Shown here piece after piece: positions 42,933 through 52,731 of a stretch of 64,000 bases of DNA (its first letter is position 1; each line of letters begins with the position of its first letter). Source of the stretch: Amphritea atlantica (lineage in GTDB: Bacteria; Pseudomonadota; Gammaproteobacteria; Pseudomonadales; Balneatricaceae); assembly GCA_024397875.1 (NCBI GenBank), contig CP073344.1, positions 1,603,001-1,667,000 on the forward strand. The letters run 5' to 3'. Made by a program: the position numbers and the translations under genes. The notes under the pieces were generated by a model that saw nothing but the letters and a program-made list of their open reading frames with translations, had not been told where the DNA came from and ran no database searches.

Positions 42933-44753
42933 TTACGGCTCCATTTTTTCCGGTTTAACCCACCAGGTATCAAACCCAAGAGAGTATTTGGGGCGGACGC
43001 TGGGAAAATCGAACTTATCCCAGTAAGCGACCCGGTAGCTGTTGATGTGGTACTGCGGAATGACATAGTGATTCCATTGAAGCACCCGGTCCAGCGCACG
43101 GGTGCGAAGTACCAGTTGCTCCCGGTCGGGTGCCTGGATTATCTGCTCTACCAGATAGTCGACTGCCGGGTTTTTAATGCCGATCAGGTTACGGCTGCCC
43201 TGCAGGTCCGCTGTTGAAGAGTGCCAGTACTCCCGTTGTTCGTTACCGGGGGAGGTCGACTGTCCGAAACCGCTGACAATAATATCAAAATCAAAACTGC
43301 GCACCCGGTTAATGTACTGCGAAGCATCAATGATACGGATTGTGGGCTTTATTCCCATGCGTTCCAGATTGCGGGCAAAGGGTGCTACCACGCGCTCAAA
43401 AGCCGGTTGAATCAGCAGAATTTCAAACGTCATCTGCTGTCCGTCCGGCCCCAGCAGGAGGCCATTTTTCAGTTCCCATCCGGCGCTTTTCAGCAACCGC
43501 AGAGCGGTACGAAGTTGTCGGCGAAAATTGCCTTCGCCGTTGGTTGAGGGCGCTTTGTAGACTGTTGTGAATACCTCTTCAGGCACCTTGTCACGGATTG
43601 GTTCAAAAATTTGTAGCTCTTTTTCCGTCGGTAGCTCAGTTGCCGCCATTTCCGAATTGGAGAAAAAGCTATGAGTGCGGGTATAGGCGTTATAGAAGAT
43701 ATTCTGGTTGGTCCATTCGAAATCAAAGGCGTATGCCAGTGCTTCTCTTACCCGGGCGTCTGAGAAGTAGGGCTTACGGGTATTGAGTATAAATGCCTGC
43801 ATCCCGGTTGGATTTTCATGCACCAGATTGCGGGTGATAATCTTTCCTTCATCAAACACAGCACCGGTATAACCGGTAGCCCACTGCTTGGATGAGGTTT
43901 CCTGGCGGAATTCGTATTCACCAGCTTTGAATGCTTCGAGGGCTACGTTGCCGTCTTTGTAATAGTCATAGCGGATACTGGCGAAGTTAAACCGACCGCG
44001 GTTAACTGGCAGGTCTTTACCCCAGTAATCAGGGTTTCTGCGATAGGTGATGGTTCGTCCGGCATCGAAGCTGTCGATCAGATAGGGCCCGGAACCTACC
44101 GGGATATCCAGTCCTGGCTTGCTGAAATCACGCCCTTCCCAGTAGTGCTTGGGTAAGATGCTGACCTCGCCGACAATCATTGCCAGTTCACGGTTTTCGC
44201 TTACGCTGAAACTGAATTTAACCCGCTGTTCGGAAAGCGCCTCGATGTTGGATATGTCACGGTAGTAAGACTGATAAAAAGGTGCGCCCTGTTCCCGCAG
44301 CAGTTTAAACGTATATACCACGTCCTCAGCGGTAACTGGTTGACCATCGCTGAAGCGGGCTTTGGGGTTCAGATTGAAAATAATCCAGCTGCGATCATCT
44401 GCGACTTCCAGTGATTCAGCCAGCAGACCGTAGAGTGAAAAGGGCTCATCCTGAGCTTTGCTCAGCAGTGAATCATAGATCAGACCAATACCGTCGGCAG
44501 CCGCTCCTTTGATGATAAAGCCGTTAAAGCTGTCGAACGTGCCCAGGGCATTTTCAGAGACACTGCCGCCTTTGGGCGCATCGGGATTGACGTAATCAAA
44601 GTGCGCAAACCCGGGGGGGTACTTCAGGTCGCCATACATGGAGATACCATGTTGCGGTGTGGCCGCCTGTAGCGGAGTTGAGAGAGTGTAGATCAGAGAT
44701 GCAGATAACAGGCAAAGCGTTGATATCTGCTTAGATAACTGTTTGAAATTCAT
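42933..44753 (-). CDS. yejA: Peptide ABC transporter periplasmic binding protein YejA
   Basis: 606 residues with a Sec signal peptide (cleavage near TPLQA), then the family 5 solute-binding (SBP_bac_5) fold: HGISMYGDLKYPPGFAHFDYVNPDAPKGGSV, FSDGQPVTAEDVVYTFKLL and RRNPDYWGKDLPVNRG. The YDYYKDGNVALEAFKAGEYEFR block is typical of YejA/HbpA-like proteins. The first gene of the Yej transporter, preceded by the small membrane protein gene. Confidence 0.94.
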   Translation of the reverse strand: MNFKQLSKQISTLCLLSASLIYTLSTPLQAATPQHGISMYGDLKYPPGFAHFDYVNPDAPKGGSVSENALGTFDSFNGFIIKGAAADGIGLIYDSLLSKAQDEPFSLYGLLAESLEVADDRSWIIFNLNPKARFSDGQPVTAEDVVYTFKLLREQGAPFYQSYYRDISNIEALSEQRVKFSFSVSENRELAMIVGEVSILPKHYWEGRDFSKPGLDIPVGSGPYLIDSFDAGRTITYRRNPDYWGKDLPVNRGRFNFASIRYDYYKDGNVALEAFKAGEYEFRQETSSKQWATGYTGAVFDEGKIITRNLVHENPTGMQAFILNTRKPYFSDARVREALAYAFDFEWTNQNIFYNAYTRTHSFFSNSEMAATELPTEKELQIFEPIRDKVPEEVFTTVYKAPSTNGEGNFRRQLRTALRLLKSAGWELKNGLLLGPDGQQMTFEILLIQPAFERVVAPFARNLERMGIKPTIRIIDASQYINRVRSFDFDIIVSGFGQSTSPGNEQREYWHSSTADLQGSRNLIGIKNPAVDYLVEQIIQAPDREQLVLRTRALDRVLQWNHYVIPQYHINSYRVAYWDKFDFPSVRPKYSLGFDTWWVKPEKMEP

Positions 44754-44832
44754 CCGTAATTATCCAGCCAGATTGATAACCTGTTAATTTATAACAGGCG
44801 GAATTGGTTATAGCTAGTTATATGAGTACGGA

Positions 44833-45081
44833 TCAGCTGTTTTGTTCAAATTCTGCGGCCAGTTCAGTCAGCAGCTGATGCTGTCGTTTGCGTTTTACTT
44901 TATTGTCTTTCATCTGCTTCAGTTGCCCGGTAAGAAAGCGATGCTTGTCACTGTTACCGGCCGCCAGGCCGGAGATCAGGTCCTTATCCATCCAGTTGCA
45001 GATCTTATGATAGAGAATAAATTTGAAAAGCAGTGCAGTCACCGTTGCGAAGATAATGATTCCGATACTGAGTGCATCCAT
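44833..45081 (-). CDS. Small single-pass membrane protein, unknown
   Basis: 82 residues: one N-terminal membrane helix (about 3-25, IGIIIFATVTALLFKFILY) and a charged cytoplasmic tail rich in Lys and Gln (QLKQMKDNKVKRKRQHQLL). A very strong GGAGG sits seven bases before the ATG, which argues that it is truly translated. It lies between mltD and yejA on the same strand, 23 bp after the mltD stop. No family recognised; it may be a small accessory component in the envelope. Confidence 0.7.
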   Translation of the reverse strand: MDALSIGIIIFATVTALLFKFILYHKICNWMDKDLISGLAAGNSDKHRFLTGQLKQMKDNKVKRKRQHQLLTELAAEFEQNS

Positions 45082-45104
45082 GTCCTGCCTCCAGAGGTGC
45101 TGTA

Positions 45105-46697
45105 TTAACGGGCCTTGGTGATATCAACATAGAGTGTCAGCCGCTGTCCTGGCTGTAGGTATTTGCTCTTTTCGAGCTTGTTCCAGCGCTTTATATCGTT
45201 GATGGACACCCGGAAGCGGTCGGCAATGGCAAACAGAGAGTCGCCGCTGCGAACCGAATAACCGATCCGGCGGATTAGCTGCTGATCGCTCCGACTGAGG
45301 CCCTGCTGAGTCTCAGCCTTCCAGATTGACAGGGTTTGTCCCGCCCGCAAGGGATCCCCCGGAGCCATCTGATTCCATGACGCGAGCTCACGCACACTGA
45401 CGTTGTTATTCTTCGCGATCTTCCAGAAGCTATCGCCCTGTTTAACCTGATAGCTGACCTTATTGCGGTCACTCTGTGCCAGCTGATTTTGTTTGCGGTT
45501 GAAGCGTTGTGACTGGCTCAGAGAGTATTCGCTTGACTCATGCTTAGCGCTTGGAATCAGCAGATACTTGCCGGCACGAATATTATTGCCGCTGAGCTTG
45601 TTGGCTTCGCGAATGACGGAAGAGGTCGTTTTATAGTGCTGGGCGATGGTGCTGATGGTTTCGCCTTTGCTTATTTTGTGTCGCGTCCAGTTGACCCGCT
45701 GCTCCGCCGGGAGTGCTGCCAGCCGGTTGCGGAACTGCTCTGCCGTGTTGGCCGGAACAAGCAGAAGGTGTGGGCCATCTGGATCGGTTGCCCAGCGATT
45801 AAAGCCCGGGTTTAGCTGGTACAGCTCCTGAGTCGTGATGGCGCTGAGCTTAGCGGCCTGCGCCAGATCGATCTGGCTGTCCAGTTCAACCTGTTCAAAA
45901 ACTGGTTTGTTGGCCAGAGGCTCAAGGACGAGATTGTGTTGCGCTGCATCCCGGATAAGTCGTGAAACAGCTAAAAGTTTGGGCACATATGCACTGGTTT
46001 CTTTTGGCAGGTTCAGTGACCAGAAATCAGTGGCAAGTCCCTTTTCTTTGTTGCGCCGTATCGCTTTTGAAACATTACCGCCGCCGCAGTTGTAGGCGGC
46101 CAGGGCCAGTTCCCAACTACCGAAGCGCTTGTGTAGCTGCTGAAGGTAGGTGAGGGCGGCATCGGTAGACGCGACAATGTCGCGACGCCCGTCATACCAC
46201 CAACTGGTTTTCAGCCCGAAATGTTTAGCTGTGCCGGGGATAAACTGCCAGGGACCTGAGGCTCGTCCGTGGGAGTAGGCAAAAGGATCATATGCACTTT
46301 CAACGATGGGCAGCAGTGCAACCTCAGCGGGCATGTCACGCTTGAGAACCTCGCCGAGAATGTAGTAGTAATAGCGGCTCGCACGGCTGGCGACCCGTTG
46401 CATATATTCCGGATGTTTTTTATACCAGTTGAATTGTGCCTGCAACCGTGGTTCATCATAGTCCAGGTCGAGTTGCATATGTTGCCGTGTGAGTTGCCAG
46501 AGATCGGCTGTGTACGCCGCTTGTTCCTGCTGCGAAGTGCTTGGGGTAGAGGCCGCCGGTTTGAGTGCCTGGGTTTGTTGCAGTTGCTGAGCAGAAACGC
46601 TTTGCTCCGCCTGCTGGCTGATAAGCTGGTTTGTCTGACAGCCGGCTAGGATAAACCCGGCAGTGGTGAGTACAACAAATTTTCTGACCCGCTGCAT
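45105..46697 (-). CDS. mltD: Membrane-bound lytic murein transglycosylase D
   Basis: 530 residues. Lipoprotein signal MQRVRKFVVLTTAGFILAGC (lipidated Cys20), a GH23 transglycosylase domain (about 95-240) with VESAYDPFAYSHGRASGPWQFIPGTA (catalytic Glu) and AYNCGGGNVSKAI, then three LysM repeats (about 345-390, 420-460, 485-525; ISKGETISTIAQHYKTT, VKQGDSFWKIAKNNNV, VRSGDSLFAIADRF). It cleaves glycan strands to anhydro-muropeptides. Start chosen at the lipobox Met 46697 rather than an upstream frame to 46760. Downstream of gloB, as in many relatives. Confidence 0.94.
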   Translation of the reverse strand: MQRVRKFVVLTTAGFILAGCQTNQLISQQAEQSVSAQQLQQTQALKPAASTPSTSQQEQAAYTADLWQLTRQHMQLDLDYDEPRLQAQFNWYKKHPEYMQRVASRASRYYYYILGEVLKRDMPAEVALLPIVESAYDPFAYSHGRASGPWQFIPGTAKHFGLKTSWWYDGRRDIVASTDAALTYLQQLHKRFGSWELALAAYNCGGGNVSKAIRRNKEKGLATDFWSLNLPKETSAYVPKLLAVSRLIRDAAQHNLVLEPLANKPVFEQVELDSQIDLAQAAKLSAITTQELYQLNPGFNRWATDPDGPHLLLVPANTAEQFRNRLAALPAEQRVNWTRHKISKGETISTIAQHYKTTSSVIREANKLSGNNIRAGKYLLIPSAKHESSEYSLSQSQRFNRKQNQLAQSDRNKVSYQVKQGDSFWKIAKNNNVSVRELASWNQMAPGDPLRAGQTLSIWKAETQQGLSRSDQQLIRRIGYSVRSGDSLFAIADRFRVSINDIKRWNKLEKSKYLQPGQRLTLYVDITKAR

Positions 46698-46822
46698 TGC
46701 CTGTGGCACCCTGTAAAATATAAAAGGGTGCATTTTATGGGGCCAGTTGCAGAGGGTCAACAGTTATTGGGGGCTGGCTGCGGTAGATCAAGGCCTGGCC
46801 TCATTCAGGAGGCCGAGAGGGA

Positions 46823-47596
46823 TCAGAATTGGTTTTTCCACTCCCGGATCATCGCGAAGATGGCGACTTCCGAGGTGAGCGGTTTACCGGCAAACTGCTC
46901 TGCTGACTGTCTGATGGGAGCTTCACTGTAGCGCAGAAAGGGGTTGATCTGCTTTTCTGTGGCGATGTCTGTCGGCAGCGTCGGTTGACCTGATTGGCGC
47001 AGTTGGGTGCAGTGCTGTATCGCTTCTTTAATGTGGTTGTTTGTGGGTTCAACCGCTGCCGCAAAGGCCAGATTGGCCAGCGAATACTCATGGGTACAGT
47101 AGACCTGAGTTGAATCGGGCAGATGTTTGAAATATTCCATTGCCCGGTGCATCTGTTCAGCACTGCCTTCAAATAGTCGGCCACAACCTGCCAGGAACAG
47201 CGTGTCGCCGCAGAATAGCTGTGGCTCATCGCCTGGAAGATAGTAGCTGATGTGGTCTAAGGTATGCCCCGGCACTTCACGGATATTCAGGGTCAGGCCC
47301 ATCAGGTTGATCTGCTCACCATCGCGCAGTTTGTGTGTGATACCCTCAAAGGGCGAATTAGCAGGGCCGTAGACAGTAACTGAGTGCTCAGCGCAAAGCT
47401 GGGCAACTCCGCCGGTGTGATCGTGATGGTGATGAGTAATAAGGATGGTAGTTAACTGCAGGTTATTTTCGTTCAGAAAACGACTGACGGCTTCAGCATC
47501 GCCGGGGTCTACTACGGCGACTTTGTCGCTACCGGGTACAGTCAGAGCCCAAATATAGTTATCATTAAAAGCTGGAATCGGCATGACATTAAACAT
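46823..47596 (-). CDS. gloB: Hydroxyacylglutathione hydrolase (glyoxalase II)
   Basis: 257 residues of the metallo-beta-lactamase fold, with metal site ILITHHHHDHTGGVAQL and C-terminal HAMP-like HAGH_C domain (about 165-257). The invariant AFNDNYIW opening and VPGHTLDHISYYL, GDTLFLAGCGRLFEG and YCTHEYSLANLAFA blocks confirm GloB. It hydrolyses S-lactoylglutathione to D-lactate. Divergent from the methyltransferase, 130 bp between them; precedes mltD. Confidence 0.95.
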   Translation of the reverse strand: MFNVMPIPAFNDNYIWALTVPGSDKVAVVDPGDAEAVSRFLNENNLQLTTILITHHHHDHTGGVAQLCAEHSVTVYGPANSPFEGITHKLRDGEQINLMGLTLNIREVPGHTLDHISYYLPGDEPQLFCGDTLFLAGCGRLFEGSAEQMHRAMEYFKHLPDSTQVYCTHEYSLANLAFAAAVEPTNNHIKEAIQHCTQLRQSGQPTLPTDIATEKQINPFLRYSEAPIRQSAEQFAGKPLTSEVAIFAMIREWKNQF

Positions 47597-47724
47597 TTTA
47601 GGCCTCGGCTGTATCGGTTTTGTCAGATATAGTAGTGCATATTGAGCAGAGTAAGGGGCTAGTGTGCATCCCGTTGACTATAAGATTAACCTATTCAAAC
47701 CGGAGCGTTAAGGGTCAATGATGT

Positions 47725-48510
47725 ATGGGTTTTAAACAACAGCCGCCGCTCGGAGAGTGGTTGCCGGCATTACGCAGCTGGTTTGATACAGAACTGGGCC
47801 AGCAGTTGCTGGCATCTGAGCGGGAGTTGCTTGATCGTCTGCTCCCCACCATGTTTGGTTATCATTTGCTGCAAATAAGTTTTGATAACCGGCTCGATCT
47901 CGCCCGGGAAAGCCCGGTGCGTCACCAGATCCCTGTTAATCCGGTCACTGAGCTGGGGTTATCGGACAGTGCTGTGATCGCCCGGAACGAAGAGCTGCCA
48001 TTCGAACATAACAGTATCGACGTGGTGCTGCTGCACCACGGACTCGATTTTGCGCAGAGTCCGCATCAGGTGCTGCGTGAATCTGCCCGGGTTTTGCGCC
48101 CCGGGGGGTATCTGTTGAACATTGGTTTTAATCCGATCAGTTGGTGGGGAGTCTATCGCGCTCTCAAACTGAATAAGGAAACGGTGCCCTGGCAGGGGCA
48201 TTTTATCGGTTCGCAGCGCATGCATGACTGGCTGGCGCTACTCGAATTAACGGTGGTCAAGGAGCTGTCTGATTACTATCGGCTGCCATTTGAGAAAGAG
48301 TCCTGGCGTCAGCGGAGCCGGTTGATTGATGCGATCACCCGACGTTGTTCATCACATTGCGGTGCCTTTATGTTGCAGGTTGCCCGCAAGGATGTCGGTG
48401 GGATGACGCCGATTGAGCCTGTATGGAAGAAGCGAAAGCTGATTAATTTGCCGCTGGTTGAGCCAACAACCCGCGGTGCCCGAGGAAGAATGAGTGAAGA
48501 AAAAAATTAA
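47725..48510 (+). CDS. Class I SAM-dependent methyltransferase (YafS-like)
   Basis: 261 residues, Methyltransf_11 type. The usual motif I is degenerate; [45 protein letters not shown] carries motifs III-V. It overlaps rnhA by 17 bp on the same strand and is divergent from gloB, the same neighbourhood as E. coli yafS. Because motif I (G-x-G-x-G) is not visible, SAM binding may be weak or use a variant site. Substrate unknown. Confidence 0.82.
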   Translation: MGFKQQPPLGEWLPALRSWFDTELGQQLLASERELLDRLLPTMFGYHLLQISFDNRLDLARESPVRHQIPVNPVTELGLSDSAVIARNEELPFEHNSIDVVLLHHGLDFAQSPHQVLRESARVLRPGGYLLNIGFNPISWWGVYRALKLNKETVPWQGHFIGSQRMHDWLALLELTVVKELSDYYRLPFEKESWRQRSRLIDAITRRCSSHCGAFMLQVARKDVGGMTPIEPVWKKRKLINLPLVEPTTRGARGRMSEEKN

Positions 48511-48940
48511 TATTTATACCGATGGTGCCTGTAAGGGAAACCCTGGCCCGGGTGGGTGGGGCGCCGTGCTGCAATATGGTGATCATTCCAAAGAACTGTT
48601 TGGCGGAGCGTTAGACACCACCAATAACAGAATGGAGCTTATGGCTGCCATCGAAGCGCTCGCTGCGCTGAAAGAGTCCTGTGAGATTGTTCTGACGACT
48701 GACTCACAGTATGTCCGTAAAGGGATTACTGAGTGGCTGGCAGGGTGGAAACGTAATGGCTGGAAAACTTCGGCTAAGAAACCGGTTAAAAATGATGATC
48801 TGTGGAAGCGTCTTGATGAACAGACTGCGCGTCACCAGATTCAGTGGAAATGGGTTAAGGGTCATAGTGGTCATCCGGGTAATGAACTGGCTGATGAGTT
48901 GGCGAACCGAGGGGTCGAACAGGCCCTGCAACAGGCGTAA
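48494..48940 (+). CDS. rnhA: Ribonuclease HI
   Basis: 148 residues with the full acidic active site: Asp in [17 protein letters not shown], Glu in [12 protein letters not shown], Asp in [10 protein letters not shown] and Asp in GNELADELA. The basic protrusion [11 protein letters not shown] is present. Degrades the RNA strand of RNA-DNA hybrids (R-loops, primers). The start is GTG 48494, with GAGGAAG just upstream inside the methyltransferase gene; dnaQ follows 15 bp later, on the same strand rather than divergent as in E. coli. Confidence 0.96.
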   Translation: MKKKINIYTDGACKGNPGPGGWGAVLQYGDHSKELFGGALDTTNNRMELMAAIEALAALKESCEIVLTTDSQYVRKGITEWLAGWKRNGWKTSAKKPVKNDDLWKRLDEQTARHQIQWKWVKGHSGHPGNELADELANRGVEQALQQA

Positions 48941-48955
48941 GTGAACAGATAAGTT

Positions 48956-49675
48956 ATGAGACAAATTGTACTGGATACGGAAACCACCGGCATAGACCCG
49001 AAAGAGGGGCACCGGATTATTGAGATCGGTTGTGTCGAGATGGTAGGCCGCCGACTGACAGGGCGTACCTATCACCGCTACCTGAAGCCTGATCGTTTGA
49101 TTGATGAAGAAGCGATTCAGGTGCACGGTATCACCAATGAGTTTCTGGATGATAAACCGCGCTTTGAAGAGATTCAGGATGAGTTTCTGCATTTTATTCG
49201 CGGAGCCGATCTGGTTATTCATAATGCAGCGTTCGATGTTGGCTTTATCGATAACGAACTGAGGTTGAATAATCACCAGGAGCGTGTCCACGATTTTTGC
49301 CAGGTGACCGATACTCTGGCTATTGCCCGTAAGAAGCATCCCGGCCAGAAAAACAATCTTGATGCCCTGTGTCGTCGCTACGGTATCGATAACAGTCATC
49401 GGGAGCTGCACGGAGCCTTGCTTGACTCGGAGATTCTTGCCGATGTTTATCTGATGCTCACCGGTGGTCAGAAAAATCTAATGCTGGCTGGTGAGGAAGA
49501 TGGTGATGACGGTGTTGATCAGATACGGCGTCTTGATACCTCAGCTATGAATTTGAGCGTTATACGGGCTGATAACCAGGAGCTGGAGGCTCACAGTGGT
49601 TATATCGGGCGCCTCGATAGCAAGGGCGGCAGTATCTGGAGTCAGATAGGGGAGCAGCCCCCTGAGGCCGGTTAG
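48956..49675 (+). CDS. dnaQ: DNA polymerase III epsilon subunit (3'-5' exonuclease)
   Basis: 239 residues. ExoI VLDTETTGIDP, ExoII IHNAAFDVGFIDNEL, ExoIII-epsilon HRELHGALLDSEILADVYL, giving the DEDDh active site. The C-terminal ~60 residues (after LTGGQKNL) are a linker and clamp/alpha-binding segment, as in DnaQ proper. Proofreading subunit of the replicative polymerase. Co-transcribed with rnhA, with a terminator 18 bp after the stop. Confidence 0.95.
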   Translation: MRQIVLDTETTGIDPKEGHRIIEIGCVEMVGRRLTGRTYHRYLKPDRLIDEEAIQVHGITNEFLDDKPRFEEIQDEFLHFIRGADLVIHNAAFDVGFIDNELRLNNHQERVHDFCQVTDTLAIARKKHPGQKNNLDALCRRYGIDNSHRELHGALLDSEILADVYLMLTGGQKNLMLAGEEDGDDGVDQIRRLDTSAMNLSVIRADNQELEAHSGYIGRLDSKGGSIWSQIGEQPPEAG

Positions 49676-49693
49676 GGGTCTGTGTTGGACACT

Positions 49694-49722
49694 AAAAAGC
49701 AGGCTTTAAGCCTGCTTTTTTT
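49694..49722. terminator. Bidirectional terminator between dnaQ and nhaB
   Basis: AAAAAGCAGGC, loop TTTAA, GCCTGCTTTTTTT, with A- and T-runs on opposite sides. The adjacent genes are convergent. Confidence 0.93.
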
Positions 49723-49754
49723 GTATCAGTATGTCCTGATGCTTACTGGCTTGT

Positions 49755-51254
49755 TTACAGGAAGTGTGTCACTGCAAGATAGCCGGTAACGCTCATGACC
49801 ACCGTATAGGGCAACGCCATCCATACCATGGTGCCGTAAGAGAGCCGAATCAGCGGTGCCAGCGCCGAGGTTAGCAGGAACAGGAATGCGGCTTGTCCGT
49901 TAGGGGTCGCTACGCTCGGGATATTGGTACCGGTATTGATTGCGATCGCCAGCAGGTCAAAATGCTCACGACTGATCGAGCCCTCATTCAGAGCCGCCAT
50001 CACTTCATTGATATACACCGTTGCGACAAAGACATTATCTGAGATCGCTGACAGCACGCCATTGGCAATAAAGAAGATGCCCGGTTGAACCTGAGTATCC
50101 ATTGCCAGTACAGAGGCGATAATAGGCTGAAACAGGTGTTGCTCGTGGATCACCGAAACAATTGAGAAGAAAACCACCAGCAGAGCGGTAAATGGCAGCG
50201 CTTCTTCAAAGGCTTTACCAATCTGATGCTCCTCTACAATGCCGTTAAATGCAGTCAGTAGAATGATCACCGTCAGTCCGATCAGGCCAACGGCAGCAAG
50301 ATGGAAAGCCAGGGCCAGTACCAGGAATATAGCTACCAGAATCTGAACAAACAGCGCCAGTTTGTCAGACTTGGTTAATTTCTTGTCCTGCTCCGCCGCA
50401 AAGTCTTCGAGGATTGTTCGTACAGAGAGAGGGATATCGGCGCCGTAACCAAACCATTTCACTTTTTCCAGTAGCATGCAGGTTATCAGGCCGGCAGCAA
50501 GAACGGGCATCGTTACCGGAGCCATCAGTACAAAAAACTCGACAAAATCCCAGCCCGCCTTTTGTGCGATTAGCAGGTTCTGTGGCTCTCCGACCAGTGT
50601 GCAGACGCCACCCAGCGCTGTGCCCACTGCACCGTGCATCAGCAGGCTGCGCAGAAATGCCCGGAACTGTGCCAGTGCTTCATGATGATCCATATGTACG
50701 GTTTCATCATCGCCATGATCGTGCGCTTCATGGTGGAACTGCTTGCCTGATGCGACTTTGTGATACACCGCATAGAAACCAACACCAACACTGATCAGCA
50801 CAGCTGTAACGGTCAGAGCATCAAGAAAGGCTGACAAAACCGCAGCAAACAGCGAAAACATCAGTGACAGCAGCATTTTGGATTGGATTTTCAGCAGGAG
50901 TTTGGTAAATACCCAGAGGAGCATATTCTTCATAAAGTAGATGCCCGCTACCATGAACATCAGCAGCAGGATTACTTCAAGGTTTGCTTCAACTTCATGG
51001 TATACCGTCTCTGTGCTTGCCAGTCCGATAATAATCGCTTCAAGGGCGAGTAAGCCGCCGGGCTGAAGCGGGTAACACTTCAGCGCCAGCGCCAGAGTGA
51101 AGATAAATTCGAATATCAGCATCCAGCCTGTGATCACAGGCCCGACGGTATAGAGTAGAATCGGGTTTAGAATAAGAAAAAGTACAATGGCCTGTTTGTA
51201 CCAGATAGGTGAGTTGCCAAGGAAGTTCTTTATAAGAGCCTGGGTTGTGGTCAT
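49755..51254 (-). CDS. nhaB: Na+/H+ antiporter NhaB
   Basis: 499 residues with 10-12 helices. N-terminus [20 protein letters not shown] aligns with E. coli NhaB, so I chose ATG 51254 over a TTG at 51275. Conserved features include [61 protein letters not shown] and [21 protein letters not shown] His-rich cytoplasmic loop ([18 protein letters not shown]) lies around residues 178-195. Electrogenic Na+ extrusion, consistent with a marine host. Monocistronic. Confidence 0.95.
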   Translation of the reverse strand: MTTTQALIKNFLGNSPIWYKQAIVLFLILNPILLYTVGPVITGWMLIFEFIFTLALALKCYPLQPGGLLALEAIIIGLASTETVYHEVEANLEVILLLMFMVAGIYFMKNMLLWVFTKLLLKIQSKMLLSLMFSLFAAVLSAFLDALTVTAVLISVGVGFYAVYHKVASGKQFHHEAHDHGDDETVHMDHHEALAQFRAFLRSLLMHGAVGTALGGVCTLVGEPQNLLIAQKAGWDFVEFFVLMAPVTMPVLAAGLITCMLLEKVKWFGYGADIPLSVRTILEDFAAEQDKKLTKSDKLALFVQILVAIFLVLALAFHLAAVGLIGLTVIILLTAFNGIVEEHQIGKAFEEALPFTALLVVFFSIVSVIHEQHLFQPIIASVLAMDTQVQPGIFFIANGVLSAISDNVFVATVYINEVMAALNEGSISREHFDLLAIAINTGTNIPSVATPNGQAAFLFLLTSALAPLIRLSYGTMVWMALPYTVVMSVTGYLAVTHFL

Positions 51255-51501
51255 CGATACGGGGTCCTGTGCCAATTCGGGCCTATGGAAAGTTTCTGTA
51301 CATCATGTTATTTCTAGTGATTACAGTCTTTCCAATGCAAGTAAAGTAGTGATAGTTATTATGATTTTGACGTAGGTTAGCAGGAGTTGTGTTAAATCAA
51401 AAGTCTGCTTAACCTGTTAAGAATACCTTAGTTTTCAGGTGGCTTATATGCCTGAAATCACTGTTTATTGGTTTGTTTTTGTTTAGGTTCTGCAAAATGT
51501 T

Positions 51502-52275
51502 ATGAAAATTGAATATATATATTCAGCAGGGGGACAGATTTGGTCTGACCTGCAAGGGTGCTGGTTATTTGCTCAACCCTGCTGGGATCATCGGCTCGCG
51601 CTGGAAGAGTATGATCTGACTTTGTTGCCGGAACGTCAGGTAAGGCTGGTTGTTATGCCGGATGACCAATTGCGACATGAGACCTCGGGTTTGAACCTGC
51701 GGCAGCTGTTATCGCGCTGCGGCGAATCGATGTTTCCATTGCTTTCTAGGGCTGTCCAGGTAGTGACCTGGAGCCGGGACCACAGCTTCTGCCCCCGCTG
51801 TGGAGGGGCTTTATCCCACCACCTTCAGGATCTGGCTAAGCAGTGTAATGGTTGCGGTCTGATTCAGTACCCAAGGTTATCTCCCTGTATTATTACGCTG
51901 GTGATTCGTGGCGAGTATTGCATTCTGGCTCAGGGTATACGCTTTACAGAGCCCCGGTACAGCACGCTTGCGGGGTTCATTGAGGCGGGTGAAAGTGCGG
52001 AAGATGCGCTGGCGCGAGAGGTTAGGGAGGAGGTCGGTGTCGAAGTAACCAATATCCGCTATCAGTGCAGTCAGTCCTGGCCTTTTCCCCATTCGCTGAT
52101 GCTGGGGTTCTTTGCAGAGTATGTGTCCGGGGATATCGTGCCGGAGCCCGGTGAAATTGTTGATGCGCGCTGGTTTCATTACAGTGAGCTTGATGAGACG
52201 CCGATTCCGCCGCCCTTTACTATCTCCCGTCATCTGATTGATGAGTTCAGGAGTCGCTGGGAAGTGGAGGGTTAG
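51502..52275 (+). CDS. nudC: NAD+/NADH pyrophosphatase and RNA deNADding Nudix enzyme NudC
   Basis: 257 residues: N-terminal dimer domain, zinc ribbon with CPRCGG and CNGCG, and a Nudix box GFIEAGESAEDALAREVREEVG. The NudC-specific motif downstream reads SQSWPFPHS, with Ser where most members have Pro (SQPWPFPxS). It hydrolyses NADH and removes NAD caps from RNA. Its 3' end overlaps the convergent SCP2-like gene by 4 bp. ATG 51502 has only a weak ribosome binding site. Confidence 0.93.
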   Translation: MKIEYIYSAGGQIWSDLQGCWLFAQPCWDHRLALEEYDLTLLPERQVRLVVMPDDQLRHETSGLNLRQLLSRCGESMFPLLSRAVQVVTWSRDHSFCPRCGGALSHHLQDLAKQCNGCGLIQYPRLSPCIITLVIRGEYCILAQGIRFTEPRYSTLAGFIEAGESAEDALAREVREEVGVEVTNIRYQCSQSWPFPHSLMLGFFAEYVSGDIVPEPGEIVDARWFHYSELDETPIPPPFTISRHLIDEFRSRWEVEG

Positions 52276-52607
52276 CTCCGCTTCTCTTTGCTGAAATACT
52301 TGCCCAGTTGTGTTGCCAGCATCACATTGCCTTCGGCCCTGAGTTTGCCTGTCAGGTAGGCGCTCATGCCATCTTTTTCACCGGTTACCACGCGAATAAA
52401 GGTATCGCTATTGGTAATCAGCGTAATATCAGGGTCCTGATGCTCTCCATGGGCGACAGTGAGTTGCTGGTCGGCGATGGTGAAATAGAAATCATCGGCA
52501 TCGCTGAGTAAGAACTGAAAGGTGGCCACTACTGCGACGGTGTTTTCCGGAATAAAACGACTGGAAAGCTTCTCGATAACCCGGGTGACAGTGATTACAT
52601 CAGACAT
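52272..52607 (-). CDS. SCP2 sterol-binding domain protein
   Basis: 111 residues with the SCP2 fold pattern: TVAVVATFQFLLSDADDFYFTIADQQL, then LITNSDTFIRVVTGEKDGMSAYLTGKLRAEGNVMLATQLGKYF. The family binds lipids or acyl chains; bacterial single-domain members have no established role, although some (UbiT/UbiJ) serve ubiquinone synthesis. It is convergent with nudC and divergent from sohB. Confidence 0.82.
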   Translation of the reverse strand: MSDVITVTRVIEKLSSRFIPENTVAVVATFQFLLSDADDFYFTIADQQLTVAHGEHQDPDITLITNSDTFIRVVTGEKDGMSAYLTGKLRAEGNVMLATQLGKYFSKEKRS

Positions 52608-52731
52608 GTTTGATTCAGCTCTCCAATTTTACATTCAGTGATATTGCCTCAGTGGGTTGTATGGTACATTACCCGACCATAAATCAATATATTGAATTGC
52701 CCAAAAAGGGCTTAAACATCTGGAGTGTTAG

